Assembly (NCBI GenBank): GCA_046347475.1
Contig: JAXMGD010000004.1
Span: 124,001-188,000 of the forward strand
DNA length: 64,000 nucleotides
Origin: CAMCXE01 sp046347475
Lineage (GTDB): Bacteria; Pseudomonadota; Gammaproteobacteria; Pseudomonadales; Cellvibrionaceae
Reading direction: 5' to 3'
Shown here: one piece after another, positions 35,577 to 43,626 of the stretch
Layout of the letters: every line of letters begins with the position of its first letter
Numbering within the stretch: position 1 is the first letter of the stretch
Notes under the pieces: generated by a model
Told to the model about the DNA's origin: nothing
The model's input: the letters and a program-made list of their open reading frames with translations, nothing else
Database searches by the model: none
Position numbers and translations under genes: made by a program

Positions 35577-36029
35577 TTACTTTTCTAAACACACCACCAC
35601 GGACGCCGCGTAGGATTTCCAATACACCGGTATCACATAACAGCGGGTATGCTTGGGTGTATGCATTTTTTGAATCGCGCCTTCCACCATCACCGGCACC
35701 GAAATCATAAATTCCCGGCCGAAGGTTTTGCGCGCATTGCCGGAAATGGTATTCGCCACCTCCCCTACCAAATCCAAAATATTCTCCAGCGTGGTTTCAC
35801 TCTCGCCCATACTCATCAGCAAGTGAGTCAATAATAAGCGAGGAGCCGAAAAATACACCGAGCCGCGATAGGGGCCTGAGACGCCAATAATACCGGTAAA
35901 ATCGTGCATGGCAGGTTCTACTTCGGCAGCCAAATAAGGCGAACCCACCTTCACACTGGTATCGCCTGTATGTTCAAAATATCCCACCACGCCATTTATA
36001 AAAACATGTAAAGCATCGTCGGTATCCAT
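35577..36029 (-). CDS. CheX-like phosphatase domain protein
   Basis: 150 residues. CheX/CheC-type features: FTGIIGVSGPYRGSVYFSAP and the conserved helix ENILDLVGEVANTISGNARK with the E..N pair used for CheY-phosphate hydrolysis. It would dephosphorylate the response regulator encoded immediately upstream; the genes overlap by one base (TAATG). Third gene of the CheA-like/CheY/CheX operon. Confidence 0.75.
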   Translation of the reverse strand: MDTDDALHVFINGVVGYFEHTGDTSVKVGSPYLAAEVEPAMHDFTGIIGVSGPYRGSVYFSAPRLLLTHLLMSMGESETTLENILDLVGEVANTISGNARKTFGREFMISVPVMVEGAIQKMHTPKHTRCYVIPVYWKSYAASVVVCLEK

Positions 36030-36418
36030 TAGTCCTCCACCAAATCACGCAGGGCTGAATTTAATTGATCGTCACTAAAAGGCTTGCACAAAAATCCGCG
36101 CGCGCCTCTCTCCAAAGCTTCGATACCCGTAGCCTTATCGGCCAAAGCCGAGATAACCAGTATGCGCACCTCGGGATTGATCGTAATTAATTCCTCGATG
36201 CAGGCGATTCCATCCATATGAGGCATGGTAATGTCCATGGTCACCACCTCTGTTTTTTGCTTGCGAAATGCCAATACCGCTTCAACTCCAGAATTGGCTG
36301 TAGCCACAACGGAAAAGCTATTGGCATCCGCACCTCGCTCTATTTTCCGGCGAATAACATTGGAATCATCCACCACCATCATTGAAAAGGTCTTGTTATC
36401 GTGTCTTAACGCACCCAT
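36029..36418 (-). CDS. CheY-like response regulator
   Basis: 129 residues from the ATG at 36418, one base after the kinase stop. A single receiver domain: acidic pair VVDDS, phosphoacceptor Asp in VTMDITMPHMDG, ISALAD switch Ser, and the Lys in LCKPF. No output domain, so it acts by protein-protein contact. The coupled kinase and CheX-like phosphatase point to a self-contained signalling module. Confidence 0.9.
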   Translation of the reverse strand: MGALRHDNKTFSMMVVDDSNVIRRKIERGADANSFSVVATANSGVEAVLAFRKQKTEVVTMDITMPHMDGIACIEELITINPEVRILVISALADKATGIEALERGARGFLCKPFSDDQLNSALRDLVED

Positions 36419-36419
36419 C

Positions 36420-38630
36420 TTAAGCAGCCTCATTTTCACAGGTTGATTGGGGTAAGGTTACAGTGAATTGACATGCCTTCCCTCGCCGACTATTGATTTT
36501 GATATTGCCATGCAGCTGTTGTACTCGGGAGACAATCACATCCATACCCACTCCGCGGCCAGCATCATCATTAACTTCTGACGCGGTAGAAAAGCCCGCT
36601 TTAAACATGAGCCCCACTAACTGCTTTTGATTCCACCGCTCGGCGTCCTCCGCGTTTATTAATCCCATTTTAATGCCCTGCTGGCGGATCTTGTCGTAAT
36701 CAACACCGGCACCATCATCACGCACATTAATTTCCCACTGCTGGTTATCGAGTTGAACCAAACTCAAATCAATTCGGCCCGCCTCAGGCTTTTTATTAAG
36801 GGCGCGAATATCCGGGCGCTCAATGCCATGGATGACGGCATTGCGAATAAATTGTAAGCACATATCATTAATTAACCGCGCGGTTCCCTCATCCAACACA
36901 ACCTCATTAAACCCTGTCATATAAACCGCCACTTTTTTACCATGACGTTGCGCCAACACCTGCGCCAACTCACACAAGTGCTGCCAACGGTTTGATTTAC
37001 TCGCGCTGGATGATTGAGCCGCGCTGCCGCTTGGAGCAAAGTGATTAAGCGCTGCAACCTTTTCCGCTAAGGTTTGAATACTTTCTATGTAGGCAATGAG
37101 CTTTTCAAGTAACACCACCGGCCCAATTAAATCAGCCCCTGAGAGGGATCCCTGCCTGAGTAGCTGCTGAATCGTGGTCTCCATGTCATGAGCCAAGCTC
37201 ACAACCGTGGCGAGATTTAAACTTGCCGCCTCAGCTTTAAAATTATGCACCTCAACAAAAATATCGCGCAGCTTGCGCTCAAGGCCGTGAGATGTTTTAT
37301 CTTGGGATTTAAATAATTCATTAATGCGGCTTAAGGTCTGCAAAGCGCCTTGAATAAATAACTTAAGTACCTGTGGGTTAGCATGCAAGATACCCGTTAA
37401 CATCTCAATTTGATGGGCATTCTCAGCCTTTGATGCATCAAGCTCTCGGGCTAACAATACTTCTTTAGTAATATCCGTTACCGTGACTAACACCTGTTTA
37501 ATTTCATCCCCAGATAACACTCTGCGAAAGTCAAAGTGCATATACTTGGTGGTATAACCGCCTTCGCCTTCAGCGATATTAATTTCCACTTGCTTGAGGG
37601 GATTTAAATCACCTACCAGGTTTGATTTGACATTTTTGCGAAATAACAAACCGATAAAGCGTTGAGCCGTCTCAAGATCATCGGGTTTAATCCGATCACG
37701 CAAAAAATCGCTGAAGAGGCAATTCTCTATGGCAAACTGTGTTTGCCCTCCGAAAAACATCTCACGCAACTTTGCAGAATGTTGGGTGCCGATACGCAAT
37801 TGCTTATCCAACAAAAATAAGCCTTCGTTTACCGTATCGAGAATGTTGGTTGTTTCTTCTCTCGCCGCTTCAAGAGCCTTGTCACTGCGTCGTAAATGCC
37901 CCAAAAAGTGCTTTAAAATCAATATAAAATTTCCTATGGCTAAAAAGATGGCAACCAGTTGAATGGTGCGAAGCTGAGTGGCTTTGACATTGGCCGCCAA
38001 TTCCATTTCCTGAGTGAGCAAATTCATAAAGGACAATAAATTAACCGAATTCGCGCGGGCAAATTCCAAGGCCGGTACCAACGCCGCCTTCTGCGCCTCT
38101 TGATCCTCCGCGTTTATTACGGCATTAATAAGGGGGGAATAGTTAGCCCAAATGGCCTTGGCAGACAAAAGCGCATTTTGCCCGGATCCAACAGTGACTG
38201 CATTTACCTCCTGTATTTTCCCCGCACCGCCCTCAACGCGCCCGCCATGTTCTAGCGCTACCAGGGTATCACCAAATAATTTTGCACTCTGGGACAGCTC
38301 GACTAATTGCGCCTGCCACACCTGCCCCTGTTCGCTCGCCTGATCAATTTCATATAAGCTTTTTACCATGCGCTGCGATAACATCCGCTGGCGACCTGTT
38401 AGGTTAATGGCCTGCGCATCGCCGCTAATTTGGAACGAGGTATAGAAATTCATCATCAATACCGTAGCGTCCAACAGCAAAAACAACGCGATGGAGACCA
38501 CCAGGGTCTTATACTTACCAAATAATTTTGCTAGCACATCAAGGTCCTCACCGGTCCAGTTAAACCTAAGGAACCTCTGAAAAATTACCTTGCTCGCCTT
38601 GGTCCCGTTGAATTTACCAAAAAATCCCAT
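36420..38630 (-). CDS. CheA-like sensor kinase with PilJ-type sensory domain
   Basis: 736 residues. TM1 at about 43-63 and TM2 at about 224-244 enclose a PilJ-type four-helix sensor (INLTGRQRMLSQRMVKSLYE). A PAS-like domain follows (about 260-390), then an Hpt-like helix bundle with VHNFKAEAASLNLATVVSLA (His of HxxKxxA). The HATPase is of CheA type: FIRNAVIHGIERP, VRDDGAGVDYDKI and GRGVGMDVIVSRV. It lacks the CheW-binding regulatory domain of true CheA. The usual ligand of PilJ domains is nitrate or an extracellular cue; here unknown. It phosphorylates the adjacent CheY-like regulator. Confidence 0.8.
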   Translation of the reverse strand: MGFFGKFNGTKASKVIFQRFLRFNWTGEDLDVLAKLFGKYKTLVVSIALFLLLDATVLMMNFYTSFQISGDAQAINLTGRQRMLSQRMVKSLYEIDQASEQGQVWQAQLVELSQSAKLFGDTLVALEHGGRVEGGAGKIQEVNAVTVGSGQNALLSAKAIWANYSPLINAVINAEDQEAQKAALVPALEFARANSVNLLSFMNLLTQEMELAANVKATQLRTIQLVAIFLAIGNFILILKHFLGHLRRSDKALEAAREETTNILDTVNEGLFLLDKQLRIGTQHSAKLREMFFGGQTQFAIENCLFSDFLRDRIKPDDLETAQRFIGLLFRKNVKSNLVGDLNPLKQVEINIAEGEGGYTTKYMHFDFRRVLSGDEIKQVLVTVTDITKEVLLARELDASKAENAHQIEMLTGILHANPQVLKLFIQGALQTLSRINELFKSQDKTSHGLERKLRDIFVEVHNFKAEAASLNLATVVSLAHDMETTIQQLLRQGSLSGADLIGPVVLLEKLIAYIESIQTLAEKVAALNHFAPSGSAAQSSSASKSNRWQHLCELAQVLAQRHGKKVAVYMTGFNEVVLDEGTARLINDMCLQFIRNAVIHGIERPDIRALNKKPEAGRIDLSLVQLDNQQWEINVRDDGAGVDYDKIRQQGIKMGLINAEDAERWNQKQLVGLMFKAGFSTASEVNDDAGRGVGMDVIVSRVQQLHGNIKINSRRGKACQFTVTLPQSTCENEAA

Positions 38631-39227
38631 TTACCACGTGTAAACTTCGTTTTTCACTGCATTCGCCTAACCACTACTAAGCCACCTACATTTTTCAGAG
38701 CCTCCCTAACAAGCAACGGCCTCGAAATTAAAACGTGCGCCAATTAATATAGGACACGCGATGGAGTCGTCACCCGATTAATGTATAGCCAAGGGTTCTA
38801 GCAGCATTTAGATGAATTTGACTCAAGAAAGCAAAAAAATGTAAACAAAGCTATTAAGCGCTCTAGCATGTTTATTTATGTGCCAAATATCTCAAAATAC
38901 CCGTTCATTATTATTAATTGATAACCATGGAATCTAAATTGGCGAGAAGGCAAGACAAATCGATATGAGATATTTAAGGGCACAGCTTGACTAAATGCAC
39001 CAGTAGCGAACTAGCTGCCCCTTTATATGAATCTTTTGTTACAAACATTACACCGAGGTGCTTATGGATGGGGTTGGCGGCTTAACTCTGTGATCGGCCG
39101 AGGTATATATTGGAGGGGGTAATTGGGCGGGGCTAAGGTGCGAGTATCAACTCTTAAGGGCAGCAGGTGGATTCGAATCCCCTGCTGCCAGCGGCCCTCC
39201 TCAAAGGAGGGCACTTTTGAATGGTGC
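38631..39227. other. Non-coding region with two perfect hairpins
   Basis: A 9-bp stem GGCAGCAGG/CCTGCTGCC encloses a TGGATTCGAATCC loop (39159-39189), followed at once by CCCTCCT/AGGAGGG (39195-39211). Neither is followed by a clear T run, so terminator function for terB is uncertain. The rest shows nothing. Confidence 0.45.
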
Positions 39228-39686
39228 TTATACGAGATCAAACTCGGCAGGGTCAATTCCTAACTCCTTGCAAATCACGGAAACCACTGCTTTCTCCGAC
39301 GCATCAAAGTCACCATCAGACGCCCCAATGACACAACATACGCGCACCATCAGTTTAGATGCGGCTGCATCGGACTTAATTTTGGCAATCACTTTAAGCG
39401 CTTCTGCTTTCCCAATCTCATAGTCAAAATCGAACTTGCTGACCACATTATTAAAAGAAGCAATTACTTCGTCAGAATTAAATACCTTCAACTCATCTGA
39501 GCTATTGATAAAACCAAGCATTTTTTGTTTTTCGGCAGACGAAATAGAACCATCCGCCGCCGCCACTAATGCACAACCGGCCACTACAGCATTTAAAAAA
39601 TCTCTATTTTTATATTTAGCCACCTCGCCAGATATTTTAGCGCTGGCGTCTTTACCCATTTTCTTAATTGAATCAAAAAAACTCAT
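39228..39686 (-). CDS. terB: TerB-family tellurite-resistance-type protein
   Basis: 152 residues from the ATG at 39686, with GGAG upstream; the longer open frame has no protein-like start. TerB features: VVAGCALVAAADGSISSAEK (Asp-rich metal site), VCCVIGASDGDFDASEK and the closing helix CKELGIDPAEF. TerB is an acidic helical protein found alone or in ter stress/defence clusters; the role is poorly defined. No terA/C/D/E nearby. Confidence 0.85.
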   Translation of the reverse strand: MSFFDSIKKMGKDASAKISGEVAKYKNRDFLNAVVAGCALVAAADGSISSAEKQKMLGFINSSDELKVFNSDEVIASFNNVVSKFDFDYEIGKAEALKVIAKIKSDAAASKLMVRVCCVIGASDGDFDASEKAVVSVICKELGIDPAEFDLV

Positions 39687-40451
39687 AGTGTTTACTCCAG
39701 TTGTTGAGTGTTTAATTAGATGATTAGCCAAAATGGAATGAAGAGAGCCCCACCGCCCCGCCAAGGGCAAATTTGAGTAAGCCCAAAGCCACATATGGCT
39801 GCGCATACTGCGTAAATCAAGGCAGGCGGCGGCATTGATAACAGATGTTATGTAGGATAGCAATCCACCCCCCCCTAAATCGATCTGCAATCGATGATGA
39901 ATTTTGGCCTATGGATTTCAAATACTCTTTGGCCTTCTTTGTATCACGACCATGATCATCTCGTGCATTTAAATACCCATTAATTCATGGAAGTACAGCT
40001 CGAGATCCTTCACAAAAGCGATCATTTATACTCGGAAATGAGAGACGATCTTGCACCAAAAATGATCTTTCATGAATAAGATAAAGAGGTTTTTTAATTG
40101 AATCTAAATTGGACATCAATTTGCCTTTTCTTTTAGGCAATCGAAATGCAGACAACCCTGAAATTCCTGATCAATTGCCCATTTATATTACCCGCCTCAA
40201 ACCCGCTTCCTCGATCAGTCTTTGAGACTTCGGGGTTGGCAGGTGACATGATTTATTGAGATCTCTTCCCCCTCTCTAATCCCTTGGTTCGATACCTAAA
40301 TCCCCGGATTAGCTGGCCTGAAAGGATGGTTGTCTCGACATCACTTTCGATAATTAATTGTCAACCGAATTTACTCCCCGGATAAATTAGACTGGCTTAA
40401 TGCTTGAATTTTTGGCGTTGAATGCCCGGGCAGTTGAGGCTGGGCTTTTTT
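39687..40451. other. Non-coding region holding the left direct repeat
   Basis: No gene apart from the 185-bp direct repeat (40162-40346). AT-rich spacer elsewhere. Confidence 0.4.
40162..40346. repeat. 185-bp direct repeat, left copy, flanking the AAA/DUF4276 genes
   Basis: Aligns without gaps to 42568-42752, about 17 mismatches by eye (around 90 percent identity). Includes CTTCCTCGATCAGTCTTTGA and TTGGTTCGATACCTAAA. Same strand in both copies. Non-coding. Confidence 0.85.
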
Positions 40452-41141
40452 TTAGTATGGGTGTCTCGATTGTTTCACCTCCAATGCCAAAAGTTGCCCA
40501 ACCCAGTCGTTAAACAAATGGCATTCTTCGCGCATAGTGGTGATCCCAATATCTAAGGCGACTAAAGAGCCATGAATGACTTTGTCGTATTGGTCAAACA
40601 ACGCCTTGATGCGCTTACTCGGTGCGGTCGCGCTACTGTTGTTTACGTGTTCTGGAGAGTCGAACGCATTGCGGATGCGCTCAAACTGGGCAGCCAAACC
40701 AGCTTCACCAATTTCTGAGGCAATCGAATCAGGCTTGCTGAATAACAGACCCTCAAACTCATACATTTGCACATAGGGAATAAACCGGCGCATTGCGTCT
40801 TTGCCGATATGAGCCGTCAATTGCTCTACGAGCCTTTCTTCGACCCGGCTACGCTTATCCTCGATGTTTTGTAAGGCCAATGCTTCCGTTTTGCCCGGGA
40901 AGTCTTCGGGTAAGCCATAAAAATCAAAGAAGGTTGTGGAATAAGCTTGTGTATCATCAAGCAGGCAGCTCTTTACATCGTGTAGCACGCGTTGGAATTT
41001 GAAATTGCCACCTTTGTGGCCAGGTTTCCCGACTAAAGAAGGAAACAAATAAATGCCTTGAGGTGTAAAAATGTCCGCCATCACTTCATTGACGAACATT
41101 TCCTCCGTTTGCCCTTCACAAATTACATGCACTCGAATCAT
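40452..41141 (-). CDS. DUF4276 Toprim-like partner of an AAA ATPase
   Basis: 229 residues from the ATG at 41141, which shares ATGA with the ATPase stop. A DUF4276-type N-terminus, VHVICEGQTEEMFVNEVMAD, gives the Toprim-like acidic Glu. FFDFYGLPEDFPGKTEAL supplies a further acidic pair, and YEFEGLLFSKPD is typical of the family. The Toprim-like fold may act as a nuclease or ligand-triggered effector controlled by the ATPase. The pairing recalls PARIS (AriA/AriB) and RloAB/AbiL-type systems. A defence role is inference, supported by the accessory setting and by the flanking repeats. Confidence 0.75.
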   Translation of the reverse strand: MIRVHVICEGQTEEMFVNEVMADIFTPQGIYLFPSLVGKPGHKGGNFKFQRVLHDVKSCLLDDTQAYSTTFFDFYGLPEDFPGKTEALALQNIEDKRSRVEERLVEQLTAHIGKDAMRRFIPYVQMYEFEGLLFSKPDSIASEIGEAGLAAQFERIRNAFDSPEHVNNSSATAPSKRIKALFDQYDKVIHGSLVALDIGITTMREECHLFNDWVGQLLALEVKQSRHPY

Positions 41142-42241
41142 CTGGATGGCCTCCCACCCAAAATGTTCTTCTGCCAAAGCTCACTCACGGTGTAGTCATC
41201 CAGCCAGTTCGTGAAGTCTTCCTCGTTGAGCCGCTTAAACACAGTCGCGCCTTGTTCGCGTTCCACCACAATTAAATCATCGATTGAAAACTCGTCCACT
41301 AACGGTGCAGATTGAGTCGACACGATTACCTGCATGCGCTTGGAAGATGAACGTAATAAACCTGCAAGTAACGCAATAGCGAATGGATGCAAACCCAACT
41401 CTGGTTCGTCAATAATGATAGTTGAAGGCGGTTTGGGCTGAAGCAAAGCAGTGACTAGACAGATAAACCGAATAGAACCGTCGGATAGCTGGCTCGGCCA
41501 AAGCGCATAGTCACTGTCTTTTTGCTTCCAGAGCAGCCTGATTTGCTCTTCTTCGGTCGGCAGCTTTTGGGGCTTTAAAACAAAATCATCAAAAAACGGA
41601 ATAGCCAAGCGAACTGTTTTGACGATTTGTTCATAGGCTTTGCTCTCGCTTTCTTTCAGCGAATACAAAAACGCCGCGAGATTAGAGGCATCGGGTCTGA
41701 GGTGGGCATTGTCGTGAAGTGCGCCCAATCGCTTTACGCCAGCGGTGTCGCTGGTATCGTGAAAATGAAATACCTTCCACTGTGAGATAGCATCGTAGCA
41801 ATAGGTGGCAATGTTCTTAGAAGTACCTCCGTTCATTTCTTTTTTCAATCGAGATTCATTATGGCCGCTCCTCAGGTTTGGTTTTGTTACACCATAATAA
41901 GGACCATTGAAATAAAGCATCTCCCTGGAAAAGGTGAAGCCATCATCAGATGTGGGCTCCAAAGTTAAATCGTACCCATTAGAGGCGAATCTAATTGAAG
42001 ACTCAACTTTACTTGTTTCTTTAACTCCATACGTAACGATACGATCTGCACCACCTGCCTTAGATGTCCAAACTTGCAGCCGACCTTCTACGAGCTCATT
42101 TAGCATCCGGAAGTAAGAGACAAAATTACTTTTGCCGACGCCGTTTGCACCGATCAGGACATTGAGGCTGTGCAATTGAAGCCGGTCCAGTTTTTTAATG
42201 GACTTGAAGCCAGAAATTGAAAGCGTATCAATTGAACCCAT
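41138..42241 (-). CDS. AAA/RecF-like ATPase of the DUF4276 pair
   Basis: 367 residues. Walker A GANGVGKSNFVSYF near residue 30; ABC-type signature LSDGSIRFICLV near residue 252; Walker B STIIIDEPELGLHPF near 270; and a switch VIVSTQSAPLVDEF near 310. This is the AAA_21/SMC-like arrangement used by OLD-family and PARIS ATPases. GGGAG upstream of the ATG. It is coupled to the DUF4276 gene by a 4-nt overlap. It should sense an invading element or phage protein and control the partner; that is inferred. Confidence 0.85.
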   Translation of the reverse strand: MGSIDTLSISGFKSIKKLDRLQLHSLNVLIGANGVGKSNFVSYFRMLNELVEGRLQVWTSKAGGADRIVTYGVKETSKVESSIRFASNGYDLTLEPTSDDGFTFSREMLYFNGPYYGVTKPNLRSGHNESRLKKEMNGGTSKNIATYCYDAISQWKVFHFHDTSDTAGVKRLGALHDNAHLRPDASNLAAFLYSLKESESKAYEQIVKTVRLAIPFFDDFVLKPQKLPTEEEQIRLLWKQKDSDYALWPSQLSDGSIRFICLVTALLQPKPPSTIIIDEPELGLHPFAIALLAGLLRSSSKRMQVIVSTQSAPLVDEFSIDDLIVVEREQGATVFKRLNEEDFTNWLDDYTVSELWQKNILGGRPSR

Positions 42242-42269
42242 ACTAAGTTTTCTCCCGAGCCACTTTTTT

Positions 42270-42492
42270 CTATGTCAGGCTCAAATGATGCTCGTTAATG
42301 CGGTCGCCTTCATTTCCACCGTGTTGCGGGCCCAGGTGGTACTAGGGGGCACTTGACACATTGGCGCCGCGATCTTTAGTCCATTTGATGCTGGGGATTT
42401 TGTTGAGCAGTACGCCGGAATAGTAACTGGATACCCACCCCAACACTCGATCAATCCAAAATAAAACCGTATATTCAACCAGCACAAAAGGT
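42270..42492 (-). pseudogene. Degenerate ORF remnant upstream of the ATPase
   Basis: A protein-like frame (YYSGVLLNKIPSIKWTKDRG) is interrupted by a TAG and continues YHLGPQHGGNEGDRINEHHL to a stop at 42270. It resembles the C-terminus of a secreted or toxin-associated protein, but no family can be named. Probably debris of module exchange. Confidence 0.3.
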
Positions 42493-42567
42493 TTATATCT
42501 ATCTAGATCCAGATAACCATCCTTTCATGCCAGTAAATCTGGGGGTATAGCAATAATGTCGCCCGGC

Positions 42568-42752
42568 AATTCCTGACCGATTGCCCATTTATATTACCCG
42601 TCTCAAACCCGCTTCCTCGATCAGTCTTTGAGACTTCGGGGTTGGCAGGTGATGTGATTTATTAAGGTCTCTCCCCCTTCTCTAATTCCTTGGTTCGATA
42701 CCTAAACCCCTGGGTTTTCTGGCCTCAAAGGATGGTTGTCTCGATATCACTT
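42568..42752. repeat. 185-bp direct repeat, right copy, flanking the AAA/DUF4276 genes
   Basis: Direct copy of 40162-40346. Together they enclose the ATPase, DUF4276 gene and remnant in about 2.2 kb. Confidence 0.85.
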
Positions 42753-42779
42753 CCTAAATAATTCTCCGATGTTAATTAT

Positions 42780-43142
42780 TTAATCACGATCTAACGTAGC
42801 AAATCCCAACTTAGCCAGAGGCGAAATTAGTAACTCATATGCAATCAATTTGTTAGCGAACTCTAATCTCGACAATCTCTCATCAAATAAAATAACCCAT
42901 GGTGGCGAGGACAACAACCCTCTCTCACCAATACGTGTGGCACTAGCAATAGATGATTTATTACATTCATTCAATGGAATTATTCTGATGGCGCCACTCA
43001 AATCTTTAAAGATAAGTTCCCCATTTTGAATTTTAATATCGTCACCGCCAGATTCCAAACCAAAGAACGCACAGGCAAGTTCTGATGGACCAGATGCAAC
43101 TGAAGGGCGTTTTAATTTATCTCGAATAAAAATATTAGTCAT
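42780..43142 (-). CDS. Hypothetical small protein, possible orphan immunity gene
   Basis: About 120 residues from the ATG at 43142 (a longer frame starts at 43193 but overlaps the preceding gene). Not recognised. It is soluble and mixed alpha/beta, and ends KLIAYELLISPLAKLGF with an acidic tail. It lies in the Rhs downstream region, where immunity and displaced toxin tips collect. Confidence 0.45.
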   Translation of the reverse strand: MTNIFIRDKLKRPSVASGPSELACAFFGLESGGDDIKIQNGELIFKDLSGAIRIIPLNECNKSSIASATRIGERGLLSSPPWVILFDERLSRLEFANKLIAYELLISPLAKLGFATLDRD

Positions 43143-43174
43143 AGTAGATACAATCAGTCTGAAACGGTGACCGC

Positions 43175-43375
43175 CTAAATACAACCGATGCAATTTAATT
43201 TCTTCAATCCGGCATATACCCTAGCGCGCCCCACGAATATTGGCTCTATGCACATGCCCTTCGTAGTCCGAACTGGACACATGGCATCTCCCCTCACTAC
43301 AAAAAAATGATTGGTTTCGTTTGAATTTATAACCACTTCGAACATGTTGATTGTCGCTGCAATACGCTGATTCAT
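43175..43375 (-). CDS. Hypothetical small protein
   Basis: 66 residues, 14 nt after the putative immunity gene. Not recognised; contains four Cys (CPVRTTKGMC, NCIGC). It may be a second immunity gene, a fragment, or non-coding. Confidence 0.35.
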   Translation of the reverse strand: MNQRIAATINMFEVVINSNETNHFFVVRGDAMCPVRTTKGMCIEPIFVGRARVYAGLKKLNCIGCI

Positions 43376-43389
43376 AGGTTCGCAAATAT

Positions 43390-43626
43390 CTATTGGATAA
43401 TGGATGGAATTATTCTTCTTCCTTCTATCAACTGCCTATTGGATTTATACTTGCTTATTAATTCCTCGACTGCAGCCTGACTGTTCGCGACCTGCCTAAT
43501 CTCTTCATCCAGAAGCGCTACACAAATATCGATTTCGACGGGCCCGCCTGTAAAGAAAGTGAGATACCAGCCAGATTCATTTTGTATCAACAAATAAGAA
43601 TAAGGTTTCTGAAAAATTATGCTCAT
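43390..43626 (-). CDS. Putative immunity protein for the Rhs toxin
   Basis: 78 residues, coupled to the Rhs gene by ATGA overlap (43623-43626), the usual place for the cognate immunity gene. Sequence starts MSIIFQKPYSYLLIQNESGW and is acidic in the middle (DICVALLDEEIRQ). Family unknown; the call rests on position and size. Confidence 0.6.
   Translation of the reverse strand: MSIIFQKPYSYLLIQNESGWYLTFFTGGPVEIDICVALLDEEIRQVANSQAAVEELISKYKSNRQLIEGRRIIPSIIQ

Noticed and set aside
39159..39189. TGGATTCGAATCC loop resembling a tRNA T arm
   Set aside because: It is a perfect hairpin with no anticodon arm or CCA; not a tRNA.
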